A model generated the notes under the pieces. The model saw nothing but the letters and a program-made list of their open reading frames with translations, did not search any database and had not been told where the DNA came from. Made by a program: the position numbers and the translations under genes. From Cytobacillus firmus (lineage in GTDB: Bacteria; Bacillota; Bacilli; Bacillales; Cytobacillaceae): DNA of 64,000 nucleotides. The stretch is from contig NZ_JAMBOJ010000027.1 of NCBI RefSeq assembly GCF_023715565.1, forward strand, positions 1 through 64,000, written 5' to 3'. Position 1 is the stretch's first letter. Every line of letters starts with the position of its first letter. This document shows, piece by piece, positions 8,955-17,619 of this stretch.

Positions 8955-10166
8955 ATGGTAAAACAAACGAAAAGAAATTTAATGATTATGTGGTTTGCCA
9001 ATTTCTTTGTGGCAGGCAGCATGACAATGGTGCTTCCCTTTATTTCGTTATATATAGAAAGCTTCGGCAATCATTCTCCAACCTATGTGCAGCACTGGTC
9101 AGGGTGGACGTTTGCCATTACTTTTGTTACTGCATTTCTTTTCTCTCCTGTCTGGGGAAGAATAGGGGATCTTTTTGGGCGACGGAAAATATTGATTCTG
9201 TCAGGAATCGGCATGGGGATTTCCATCTTCCTGATGGGATATGTGACAAACGTCTGGCAGCTGTTTTTTCTCAGGCTGTTTACCGGAATTTTTACTGGCT
9301 TCATCGGTATGTCACAGGCGTTCATTTCCACGCAGACTCCGAAGGAAATGGCCGGCAGAGTGATGGGGACACTGCAGACAGGAAGCATTACAGGTTCTTT
9401 GATGGGTCCTCTTCTTGGGGGAGTCCTTGCAGACTTATTCGGATTTGCAGATACCTTTAAGTGGACCTCCATCGCCATCTTTGTTTCCGCTTTTCTTGTC
9501 TTTTTCACAAGAGAACACCAAATCCCAACTCAAAAGGGCGAGAAAACGCGGTATTCAAGCAAGGCGGTCATTCAGCATATTATCAGTAATCCCGTCCTGC
9601 TTACAGTTATGCTGATATCAACGCTTGTTCAAATTGCACATTTCAGCATCCAGCCTATCCTATCCTTATATGTCAGCGAATTGCACGGACCGGAAAATCT
9701 GGCATTTTTTGCGGGAATTGCTTTTTCTGCTGCAGGGCTTGGCAATCTTCTGATGGCAAGGCAATGGGGGAAAATCGGGGACCAGTATGGTTATATAAAA
9801 ACGCTAATTGTTCTCCTCTTCCTCGCAGGTGTGTTTTATCTGCCTGGAGGATTTGTCTCTAACATGTGGCAGCTTGTTCTTGTCCGCTTTGCACTTGGTG
9901 TCACCATTGGGGGCATCATCCCTGTCCGAATCGCTTATATCCGCCAGGAAGCCCCGGTTGCCATGCAGGGTGAAGTACTTGGCTACAACACAAGCCTCCG
10001 TTTTTTCGGGAATATTATCGGACCCGTTATCGGCGGTATGATCTCTGGCTATCTTGGTTTTTCAGCCGTATTCGTCGTCACAAGCTTTCTCCTCATCTTG
10101 AGCGGATTGATTCTGCTAGGAGCGATGAACCGCCATCCGAAGCTTGCAAAGGATTCTTCTTATTAA
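8955..10166 (+). CDS. MFS drug-efflux-type transporter
   Basis: 403 aa, 12 predicted membrane segments. The loop 2-3 motif A is visible as GRIGDLFGRRK (about 73-83), and motif C-like glycine/proline residues occur in segment 5 (GSLMGPLLGG). It resembles drug/H+ antiporters of the YitG/MdtG type. Substrate unknown. The ribosome site before the ATG (GGAAAGAAG) is weak and rather far, but the N-terminus matches the family. Single gene ending in a bidirectional terminator. Confidence 0.82.
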   Translation: MVKQTKRNLMIMWFANFFVAGSMTMVLPFISLYIESFGNHSPTYVQHWSGWTFAITFVTAFLFSPVWGRIGDLFGRRKILILSGIGMGISIFLMGYVTNVWQLFFLRLFTGIFTGFIGMSQAFISTQTPKEMAGRVMGTLQTGSITGSLMGPLLGGVLADLFGFADTFKWTSIAIFVSAFLVFFTREHQIPTQKGEKTRYSSKAVIQHIISNPVLLTVMLISTLVQIAHFSIQPILSLYVSELHGPENLAFFAGIAFSAAGLGNLLMARQWGKIGDQYGYIKTLIVLLFLAGVFYLPGGFVSNMWQLVLVRFALGVTIGGIIPVRIAYIRQEAPVAMQGEVLGYNTSLRFFGNIIGPVIGGMISGYLGFSAVFVVTSFLLILSGLILLGAMNRHPKLAKDSSY

Positions 10167-10168
10167 AA

Positions 10169-10209
10169 AATAATGAAGCCGGCATCTCTGCTGGCTTCAT
10201 TATTTTTTT
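10169..10209. terminator. Bidirectional terminator
   Basis: AATAATGAAGCCGGC, short loop, GCTGGCTTCATTATT followed by T on the plus strand and by T on the minus strand; serves the MFS gene and the converging CoA-disulfide reductase gene. Confidence 0.88.
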
Positions 10210-11533
10210 GCTGCATTGCTTGCAATATGGACAGCATCCCAAACACCCGCAAACGGCGGCGCATAACAAAGATCTACCATGCCAAGCTCTTCTGCTGCCA
10301 TATTGTTGTGGATAGCAACGGCGAATATATCAATTCGAAGGACCACTCCTTTATTTCCAATGGCGTGGGCTCCTAGTAACCGGTTTGTCCCTTTCTCACA
10401 GATCAGCTTGATCCAGATAGGAGTCTGATTCGGGTAGTAGTCCGGATGATCGGCTGCTTTTACAAATTCAGTTGTATATCCTATACCAAGCTTTTTGGCA
10501 TCCTCCTCGGAAAGCCCCGTTCTTCCAAGCTCCATATCAAAGATTTTAATCGCTGCACTTCCCAAAGTTCCCACATATTTTTCATGGTTTCCGGCAATAT
10601 TGCCACCAGCCAGGCGGCCGCATTTATTCGCATTATTCCCAGCGGAATATAGTCATTTTCTTCAAGCACCTTATGATAAACCTGGGCGCAATCCCCCGCG
10701 GCATAAACACCCTCAATGTTTGTCCTCATTTCACGGTCGATGATGATGGCTCCATTTTCCGCCATCTCTATTCCCGATCCTTTCAGAAACTTCGTAGCAG
10801 GTTTTACACCAACAGCCACAAGCACTAAATCAGCTTTATAAGTGCCTTTATCCGTTTTGACACTATCCACTTTCCCATTGCCGTTGAAGCTTTCCACCTT
10901 TTCTCCCAGGTTCAGCTCTACACCGTTATCTCGAATTTCCTTTTCAGCGATATCGGTTATTTCCTTATCAAATGGAGCCAGGATTCTTTCGCCCATTTCA
11001 ACAACTCGAACATTTTTACCGAGGGCTTTCATCGCTTCAACCACTTCAATGCCAATATAACCACCACCGACGATAACCACATCTTGCACTTCAGGTTTGC
11101 GGGAAATTTCTTTTAATATCATCCCATCTTCGAGTGTCTTCAACACATGAATGTTCTCGAGATCAGCTCCCGGAAATGGAGGCATGATCGGAAACGTGCC
11201 TGTCCCGATCATCAGCTTGTCATATGTATCCGTAAAGGTTTTGTCTGATGCAAGGTCTTTAACCGTTACTTCCCTTTTATTTGTATCTACTTTTAAGACT
11301 TCATGCTGCAGATGTGTTTTAATATTCCTCTCAGCAAATTGCTTCTGTGTTCTTGCGATCATTTTACGGTAATCGTCATTTTCGCCGGAAATGTAATACG
11401 GAAGACCGCAGGCTCCGTAAGATAAGAATTTACCCTTTTCATAGACCGTAATTTCCGCTTGTTCGTCCATTCTCCTTAATTTCGATGCGGCTGACATACT
11501 TGCAGCCACTCCGCCAATGACCAGCAATTTCAT
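10200..11533 (-). pseudogene. cdr: CoA-disulfide reductase family flavoprotein, frameshifted by one base
   Basis: Class III pyridine nucleotide-disulfide oxidoreductase (reduces CoA disulfide or related persulfides with NAD(P)H). Part one (11533 down to about 10640) has the FAD motif VIGGVAASMSAA, the single active-site Cys in SYGACGLPYYISGEND, the NAD(P)H motif VIVGGGYIGIE and the FAD motif IEGVYAAGDCA. It then leaves frame at IPLG, where the family reads on as TNANKCGRLAGGNIAG. That reading resumes in another frame from about 10635 and ends with AHAIGNKG and PPFAGVWDAVHIASN at 10200. Adding one base gives exactly 444 aa, the usual length. One deleted base in the 10634-10639 area explains everything; sequencing error remains possible. 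Confidence 0.85.
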
Positions 11534-11634
11534 CGGAATCTCTCCTCGCGTTTCAAAAAAGTATTCAAGATAGGTTTCGTTAAAAGGTTGAAATTATACA
11601 GAATATCCATACCCTTACCACTATCCTTTTTTGG

Positions 11635-12423
11635 TTATTTTAAAACGTTTTTCAGAACTTCTTCCGTTACTTTCCGAACGATATTTCTAATCATTTCTTC
11701 TGTCATGCCCGGAGCTGTCCGGATTTCCTTATCACGTTTCGGAACGGGTATTCCGCCTGTATGAATACCCATTTTTTCACGGATTGAGATCAGCTCGGCA
11801 ACTTGGTCTGTACTTAGTTCGTTTGACTTTTGAATAATGTGATCAGAATACATCATCATAAGTGCATAGTGTTCCAATGACTCCATCCGGAAATAGGCCT
11901 CTGTTATGTCCCTTCCCCAGGTTAGGGCTCCATGGTTCGCGAGAAGTAAAGCATTGTAATCCCTGCAATATGGGGCAATCGAGTCTGGAACTTCCTGTGT
12001 CCCCGGAGTGGCATAAGGGGCTACTGGCACTTTGCCAAGCAGGACTACAGCTTCAGGTGAAACAGGTTTTTCAAGGCTAATTCCAGCTATGGCAAACGAA
12101 GTGGCCACAGGAGGATGGGCATGGACAACAGCCATTGCTTCAGGGTTTTCCTTATATACTCTGAGGTGCATCTTTACTTCTGAAGATGGGTTCAGCTTCC
12201 CTTCCAGAATATTGCCTGAAAGGTCCATCTTAACCATCATATCAGGTGTCATAAACCCTTTGCTCACTCCCGTTGGTGTTGTCCAGATTTCACGCTCATT
12301 CACTTTAATGGAAATGTTTCCATCGTTTGCAGCAACGAAGTTTTTATTGTATATTCTTCTGCCGATTTCGCAGATGAATTCCTTTGCTTCCTGGTCATTA
12401 TGGTATGTATTATTATCAGCCAC
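11635..12423 (-). CDS. Class II aldolase (fuculose-phosphate aldolase family) with C-terminal tail; DrdA/Ald2 candidate
   Basis: 262 aa zinc aldolase. Family motifs: AANDGNIS (phosphate binding), PSSEVKMH (catalytic Glu), VVHAHPP (two zinc His) and LLANHGALTWG (third His region). I chose the GTG at 12421-12423 because AGGAGGGG lies correctly before it; an ATG 24 bases upstream overlaps that site and is unlikely. After the aldolase core (about 215 aa) comes a Pro/Gly-containing linker and an amphipathic helix (TEEMIRNIVRKVTEEVLKN). With mtnA and mtnK 2 kb upstream on the same strand, it may cleave 5-deoxyribulose-1-phosphate or methylthioribulose-1-phosphate to DHAP plus an aldehyde. That role is inference. 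Confidence 0.8.
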   Translation of the reverse strand: MADNNTYHNDQEAKEFICEIGRRIYNKNFVAANDGNISIKVNEREIWTTPTGVSKGFMTPDMMVKMDLSGNILEGKLNPSSEVKMHLRVYKENPEAMAVVHAHPPVATSFAIAGISLEKPVSPEAVVLLGKVPVAPYATPGTQEVPDSIAPYCRDYNALLLANHGALTWGRDITEAYFRMESLEHYALMMMYSDHIIQKSNELSTDQVAELISIREKMGIHTGGIPVPKRDKEIRTAPGMTEEMIRNIVRKVTEEVLKNVLK

Positions 12424-12548
12424 GGCTGTCAGTCCCCTCCTATTCACATCTACTCCCTATTGTATATTCAAAATTAATTTGTTTCAGCATTTTCTATCAG
12501 TTTACATGTCTCGCCAAAATTTGATCATTTCCGCGGAAATATTATAAA

Positions 12549-12575
12549 AAACCGCCTGATCAGATCAGACGGTTT
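12549..12575 (-). terminator. Terminator after the subtilisin gene
   Basis: Minus strand AAACCGTCTGATC, TGATCAGGCGGTTT then T-rich; long stem just after the stop. Confidence 0.85.
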
Positions 12576-12596
12576 CGGGAGTATGATGCTTTTCGT

Positions 12597-13856
12597 TTAT
12601 TTTACGCGAGGGTATCCGAAGCCTGACGCATAGTCGTCACCAGATGCTGCTCCGTATCCGCCTTTAATGTCATATTGCTTAGCACGATTTTGAAGCTCTG
12701 TACGAAGCTGGGAATGACTCATGGATGGGCTGGATGACCAGATTTTTGCTGCAAGGCCTGCTACGTGAGGTGTTGCCATGGATGTTCCGCTGATCGTGTT
12801 GTAGCCTCCGTTATACCATGTTGACTCGATGCTTGCACCAGGTGCAGACACTTCTATGTCTTTTTCCTGAATCACATAGTCGCCATCAGTGTTAGGGTTT
12901 CCGCGTGAAGAGAAGTTTGCCACACGGTATGTACCGTTCTCCTGAACATTTTCAAGTGCTGCAACTGCAACCGCATTCTTTAATGCTCCAGGATATCCAA
13001 TTGTATTAGCACTGTAGCCTGAGTTACCTGCCGCTGCCACAATAAGCACACCTTTGCTGTATGCGTAATCAACTGCACTGCTGATTAAAGAATCTTTGCC
13101 ACTTGAACCAAGTGACATATTGATGACCACTTTAGAACCTGTGCGGGATGCTTCGTCTGCAACGTGACGGATTGCAGCTGCAATATCATCTGAGTAACCT
13201 GAACCATTATCTCCAAGTACTTTGTAAGCCCATAATTTCGCCTGTGGGGCTACCCCATAAATCCCCTGTCCATCAGATCCGCCATGCGCCAATACGGTTC
13301 CGGCTACATGTGTGCCATGTCCCTGACGATCCGTACAAGAGCCATTGACAATCGGAGAGGACTGTGTGAAATCTTTACATTGCTCTGCGGAGCCTGCCAG
13401 ATCAATATGGCTTGTATATACGCCTGTATCAAGGACAGCTACCTTAATCCCACTTCCGCCTGAAGTACTCGTTATACTGCTGTTGTTATAGATGGATTCA
13501 ATCCCCCAAGGCGTCTGGTCACTTGGGTATCCAGCAGCCTGAGCCTTATTGGACGCTGTTGTTCTAACTGTATCAAGTTTAACTTCATGAACTTTTTCAA
13601 TCTTTAAGTTTTTATTTTTCAATAATGCCTGGTACTGCTTAGAATTAACCTCTGCAGTCATACCATCGCTGCCAAAATCCCAGCGCTTGTCCACTTGTGA
13701 ATTCACAGAAGCTGTAGCATTTGATGGGCCTTGGATCAATACCCTATAGGTTTCGTTTTGAGTCTCCGGTTCTTTAGCAAATGCCCCCGCTGTGAAAACT
13801 GATAACCCCATTGTCATACTTAGAAGTGCTGCTCCTAATGCCCTTTTTTTCTTCAT
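12597..13856 (-). CDS. Secreted subtilisin-like serine protease (S8)
   Basis: 419 aa preproprotein. A signal peptide (MKKKRALGAALLSMTMGLSVF, cut near AFAKEP) is followed by an inhibitor-I9-like propeptide to about residue 105 and a mature domain beginning near SDQTPWGIES. The catalytic triad is Asp in VAVLDTGVYTSHIDL, His in GHGTHVAGT and Ser in GTSMATPHVAG; the oxyanion Asn is in AAAGNSGYS. Two Cys (SAEQCKDF and NGSCTD) flank the His motif and could form a disulfide, which is uncommon in Bacillus subtilisins. Acts outside the cell in protein degradation. It sits between the aldolase and mtnA with its own terminator, so it is probably not functionally linked to them. Confidence 0.92.
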   Translation of the reverse strand: MKKKRALGAALLSMTMGLSVFTAGAFAKEPETQNETYRVLIQGPSNATASVNSQVDKRWDFGSDGMTAEVNSKQYQALLKNKNLKIEKVHEVKLDTVRTTASNKAQAAGYPSDQTPWGIESIYNNSSITSTSGGSGIKVAVLDTGVYTSHIDLAGSAEQCKDFTQSSPIVNGSCTDRQGHGTHVAGTVLAHGGSDGQGIYGVAPQAKLWAYKVLGDNGSGYSDDIAAAIRHVADEASRTGSKVVINMSLGSSGKDSLISSAVDYAYSKGVLIVAAAGNSGYSANTIGYPGALKNAVAVAALENVQENGTYRVANFSSRGNPNTDGDYVIQEKDIEVSAPGASIESTWYNGGYNTISGTSMATPHVAGLAAKIWSSSPSMSHSQLRTELQNRAKQYDIKGGYGAASGDDYASGFGYPRVK

Positions 13857-14236
13857 CCTTTTTCTCCTCTCGAATCTTTATTTTTTCTGTCGCTTCTTGT
13901 TGCATTTAAAGTATATTTGAAATATTCAGACTCTATCAATATGCTAAATTATTTAATTGTCAGACTTTGGAATCAGGCACTAAAACATAGTTTCTTAAAA
14001 AGTATCAGGTAATTTGGAGGGTTTACAAATAGTTTATATTATTTACATGTTGTTTAATTCATAATTTTTCCATTAAATAAATGAATCACCTCAAATACAA
14101 CAGTTCAATCGATCGATGCAAAGAGTAAAATTACACTATATTTTGTCGGTTTCAGGGATATTTTCCTAGTTAAACGCTTTAAAGGTATAAAGAATTAAAT
14201 ATCCTCCTAACCGCTTTGGCAGGAGGATTTATATTC
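13857..14236. other. 380-base intergenic region upstream of subtilisin
   Basis: Very AT-rich leader and promoter region of the subtilisin gene (minus strand) plus the terminator of mtnA at its right end. I see no gene. The length and AT content would fit a heavily regulated exoprotease promoter, but I recognise no specific operator. Confidence 0.4.
14201..14228 (-). terminator. Terminator after mtnA
   Basis: Minus strand ATCCTCCT, GCCAAAGCGGTT region, AGGAGGAT then ATTTAATT. The stem is good; the T run is weak. Confidence 0.6.
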
Positions 14237-15301
14237 TTATTTGAACATTTTGGGAAGGTTTTCTGTGTAAGGTGCATAAGCAATGCCATTTTCCGTGATA
14301 ATGCCTGTGATCAGTTCATTATCCGTTACATCAAATGCGGGATTATACGTTTTTACACCTTCCGGCGCCATCGGCTTTTCGTACCATTTGGAAGTAATTT
14401 CTTCTGAATCTCTTAATTCTATATGGATATCATCCCCTGTTTTGCATGCGAGATCGACTGTTGACAGCGGAGCACAAATATAGAAAGGTATATTATAATG
14501 TTTTGCAAGAATCGCAACGCCAGATGTTCCAATCTTATTGGCAGTATCCCCATTGGCTGCAACACGGTCACAGCCGACAAGTACCGCTTGAATCCTGCCT
14601 TCTTTCATGACGATGCTGGCCATATTATCGCAGATCAGCGTAACATCGACACCTGCTTCTTTGAGCTCCCATGCAGTCAGGCGCGCCCCCTGAAGCAGCG
14701 GGCGGGTTTCATCGGCGAATACTTTAAAATCATACCCCTTTTCCTGACCTAAATAAATCGGAGCCAGGGCTGTCCCATATTTAGCGGTTGCAATTGTACC
14801 GGCATTGCAGTGTGTCAGAATTCCCCATCCGGGCTTCAGTACAGAAAGAGCGTGCTGTCCGATCGTCTCGCAGACTTTTTCATCCTCAGCCCGAATTTTT
14901 TCTGCTTCCTCTTTCAGTGCCTGCTTTATTTCAACTGCACTCTTACCTTCTTCCTTCTGGAAGCGGGCTTCCATCCGGTCGAGCGCCCAAAACAGATTGA
15001 CTGCAGTTGGCCGCGAGGACGCTAGATATTCCTTCGCTTTATTAAAATCCAGATAAAGTTCATTATAGCTCTCTGCCGCTGATTGCTTTGTACCCAAATA
15101 AACACCGTAAGCTGCGGCTATCCCAATGGCAGGTGCACCGCGGACCTTTAAATGATAGATGGCCTCCCAGATATCCTTTACTTCTTTCAAATGCAAAAAG
15201 TTCTTTTCATTCGGCAAAACTGTTTGATCTAATAGAATGAGTGTATTGTTTTCATCATCCAATCTTACAGACTGGATAACATCCACAGGCTTTCCCATCA
15301 T
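14237..15301 (-). CDS. mtnA: Methylthioribose-1-phosphate isomerase family protein (MtnA/DrdI type)
   Basis: 354 aa aldose-ketose isomerase of the eIF2B-like fold. Marks: KVRGAPAIGIAAAYG (about 50-65), CNAGTIATAKYGTALAPIY (catalytic Cys about 165), ETRPLLQGARLTAWEL and GCDRVAANGDTANKIGT (catalytic Asp about 240). The start is the first of two ATGs just after GGAGGCAGC; a longer reading that overlaps mtnK has no ribosome site. It follows mtnK by 10 bases. It converts methylthioribose-1-P (or 5-deoxyribose-1-P) to the ribulose form. Because a class II aldolase lies nearby and I find no SAM riboswitch, a DrdI-like role is as likely as classical methionine salvage. Confidence 0.88.
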   Translation of the reverse strand: MMGKPVDVIQSVRLDDENNTLILLDQTVLPNEKNFLHLKEVKDIWEAIYHLKVRGAPAIGIAAAYGVYLGTKQSAAESYNELYLDFNKAKEYLASSRPTAVNLFWALDRMEARFQKEEGKSAVEIKQALKEEAEKIRAEDEKVCETIGQHALSVLKPGWGILTHCNAGTIATAKYGTALAPIYLGQEKGYDFKVFADETRPLLQGARLTAWELKEAGVDVTLICDNMASIVMKEGRIQAVLVGCDRVAANGDTANKIGTSGVAILAKHYNIPFYICAPLSTVDLACKTGDDIHIELRDSEEITSKWYEKPMAPEGVKTYNPAFDVTDNELITGIITENGIAYAPYTENLPKMFK

Positions 15302-15311
15302 GCTGCCTCCT

Positions 15312-16535
15312 TTAGAATCTTTTTTCACAGGCTTTTAGAGTACGAACAAAATCGGCTCCTGTTTTAAAAGATTCCCTATCCATGATAAATATTTTTCCTG
15401 CTGCCAGACAAATCATTTCTGCTGAAGCTCTGCTGGTGTAATCTTCAATGGATGTGACATCCTTTACAGATGCCAGCCCGACAATTCTTCTGCACAATTC
15501 AAGTCCTGTGACGGCTGCTGTGTCACGCAGGATTGTATCAACATAGTATTCTTTAAAGCCTTCATAGCTGGCAGTTTGTTCAGATGCCTTCTCATCCCAG
15601 GCCTGCAGGAATTTCGATTGAAACAAGTCGATAATATCTTCAATAGTATTTTCAAGATAACCCAGCTGATCGCTTCTTGCTTCATCATCGTAAATGGTAT
15701 ACTTTGCGTTCACATAGGCGAAAATCAGGTTGGCAATCACGTTTCCGACATCGTATCCTGCCGGGCCATAAAAGGCGAACTCAGGATCAATAATTTTAGT
15801 ATAATTTTCTTTTACAAAAATTGAACCTGTGTGCAGATCGCCATGCAGCAGGGACTGGGCATTAGTCATAAACTCAAATTTAAGCTTTGCTGTTTCAAGC
15901 TGAAATTTTGGATCCTCCCACATTTCCTTTTTGGCAAATTCCCTGGTGCCTTCAAACACTTCATTTCTCACACAATCGTAAAACGGTTCTGTGAAGACGA
16001 GATCCTCTGAAATTTCGCATAGTTCCGGATTGATAAACTTTTTGACGAGCTCTTTCTTTTCCTTATGTCCCATTACGACATCTGAAGTTAGCAATAAGGT
16101 ATTGACCAGAAAAGTCGAGATATGGTCAGCAAACAGCGGGAATTTTTCATGCTTCATTAAGGCTGTTCTCATAATAGTGTAATCTGACAGATCTTCCATT
16201 GCGGTACAATTCATTACTGGATCATAATTAAACACTTGTGGTACGAAGCCTGGAGCGAGCTTGTTTTGCAGATCAAGTATTTCGTATTCAATGCGGTTGC
16301 GGTCAGGAGACAGCTTAAATTCATCAGATATTCTAGCAACCGGTCCGGCCTGCTTGATAATTAGAGACTTCTTGTGTTTATGATCAGTCAGTCTGAAGAC
16401 ATAGTTCAAATTGCCATCGCCAATTTCCCCGCACTCCAATTCAGCATCTGAAGCAAAATAATTAAGCCTTGTTTTGGCATATTCAATGGCTTCCTGTTCA
16501 GTCATTGTAAAATATGCGGATGTAAAAACAGTCAT
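15312..16535 (-). CDS. mtnK: S-methyl-5-thioribose kinase family protein (MtnK/DrdK type)
   Basis: 407 aa kinase of the aminoglycoside-phosphotransferase fold. The glycine-rich entry GDGNLNYVFRL (about 42-52) is followed by the Lys in SLIIKQAGP; the catalytic loop is LLHGDLHTGSIFV (about 232-244) and the metal motif IDPEFAFYGPAGYDVGN. Length is that of MtnK (about 400). The start ATG follows GGGAGGC at good spacing. First gene of a two-gene unit with mtnA. It phosphorylates methylthioribose, and possibly 5-deoxyribose, at C1. The leader (16536-16670) is short and does not look like the SAM-I riboswitch that controls mtnKA in B. subtilis. Confidence 0.9.
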   Translation of the reverse strand: MTVFTSAYFTMTEQEAIEYAKTRLNYFASDAELECGEIGDGNLNYVFRLTDHKHKKSLIIKQAGPVARISDEFKLSPDRNRIEYEILDLQNKLAPGFVPQVFNYDPVMNCTAMEDLSDYTIMRTALMKHEKFPLFADHISTFLVNTLLLTSDVVMGHKEKKELVKKFINPELCEISEDLVFTEPFYDCVRNEVFEGTREFAKKEMWEDPKFQLETAKLKFEFMTNAQSLLHGDLHTGSIFVKENYTKIIDPEFAFYGPAGYDVGNVIANLIFAYVNAKYTIYDDEARSDQLGYLENTIEDIIDLFQSKFLQAWDEKASEQTASYEGFKEYYVDTILRDTAAVTGLELCRRIVGLASVKDVTSIEDYTSRASAEMICLAAGKIFIMDRESFKTGADFVRTLKACEKRF

Positions 16536-16671
16536 GCAAAAAGCCTCCCATACGAATCTTTTTGATAGTAGCTATTATTTTGTCAATTTATTATATTGGA
16601 AAATATCTAAATACTATCATGTGACCTGGGGTTCGACAATTGTTTTTTAAATATTCCACTTTTAAACTTCG

Positions 16672-16703
16672 AAAAAAAAAAAGCCCTTTAGGAGCAGCTC
16701 CAT
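16672..16703 (-). terminator. Probable terminator after the RsbR pseudogene
   Basis: Minus strand GGAGCTGCTCCTAAAGGGC followed by eleven T. The stem is short and can fold in more than one way. Confidence 0.5.
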
Positions 16704-16712
16704 TCATTACCG

Positions 16713-17562
16713 CTATTTAATGCTTCTGATCGCCTGCAGGACGCTCGAGTATACTTCAAGGGATGACAAGTCAATACAAGGACAACGGCATTCATTGCCA
16801 AATCCGGTCTGATTCCTGTTGCAATGGTCTTAACACCTATTAGCTGGAGAATATTACGGATATCAAAAATATGATTGGCAATTTCAACATCTATATTTAC
16901 AGTGCCGGAAAAATCAATAATTAAGGTTTCAATTCCCAGATGACGGACCCGAGGGACTGTCTTCTCAATGATGATTTGAGCTCTGTCATAGTCTATACTG
17001 CCGTCAATGGAAGGATTGCAATGCTGTCCTGGATCGGTACAATGGCCGCAGACAGCTCATTTATCTGGGATTGCGTCTCTCTCAGTTGTTCCTCGGAGTG
17101 CCGTTCAAAAGCAAATACGGTCTCATTAATACTTATGTCCAGCATAAAGTTCACTTTTTTAACAATAGAAATAATTTCATCAGCCGTTAACTCCAACTCT
17201 TTGCAAATCTTGTTTATTCTATCAGTAAAAACGAGGCGGGTGTCAGGATACCGGATAACGAAATCAGAAATTCTCCTTCCCTTGGAGGCAGCCTGTTCGC
17301 CATTTCCTTTGCTCCATTCAACCAACCCTTCATGAATCCTCTCATCGCTTCTTGCAATCATGGTTCCCAGGAGCCTCATAAACTCCACATACATCAAAAC
17401 GGCAGCCTTATATTCCTGTTTTGGAATTTCAAAACCAAATCGTTTTATGATCTCTGTAACCAGCTTTTCGGATAATACCTCCGCATTTTGAGTAAGATAC
17501 GCTGAAACATTATGAATAGGCTCCATCTGTGTACATATCTCCCCTCTTATGTCTTGCTTCAA
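16713..17562 (-). pseudogene. RsbR-family STAS protein, broken by two single-base deletions
   Basis: Part of the stressosome family that controls SigB. The intact frame gives an N-terminal non-heme globin-like region (residues 1-160, no heme His evident) and the start of the STAS domain (SAAIVPIQDSIAILPLT). It then hits a stop near 16994. One base added near 17000-17004 restores GSIDYDRAQIIIEKTVPRV, LIIDFSGTVNIDVEIANHIF and GVKTIATGIRPDLAMNAV. A second base added near 16776-16779 restores IDLSSLEVYSSVLQAIRSIK and a stop at 16713. With both repairs the protein has normal RsbR length (about 282 aa). Two deletions suggest either a dead gene or local sequence error. Confidence 0.82.
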
Positions 17563-17619
17563 ATTATGTCCTCCTATTCTCTTAAAATGACATAACGGGA
17601 AATAAATAGGAGAATTCCC

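Noticed and set aside
12424-12447. ATG start of the aldolase at 12447
   Set aside because: It lies on top of the AGGAGGGG site that serves the GTG at 12423.
16536-16680. SAM-I riboswitch upstream of mtnK
   Set aside because: The leader is short and AT-rich and lacks the conserved S-box helices and the typical core sequences; I see only a possible promoter.
16940-17335. Plus-strand frame opposite the RsbR pseudogene
   Set aside because: It is the shadow of the RsbR coding sequence, which is recognisable by homology on the other strand.
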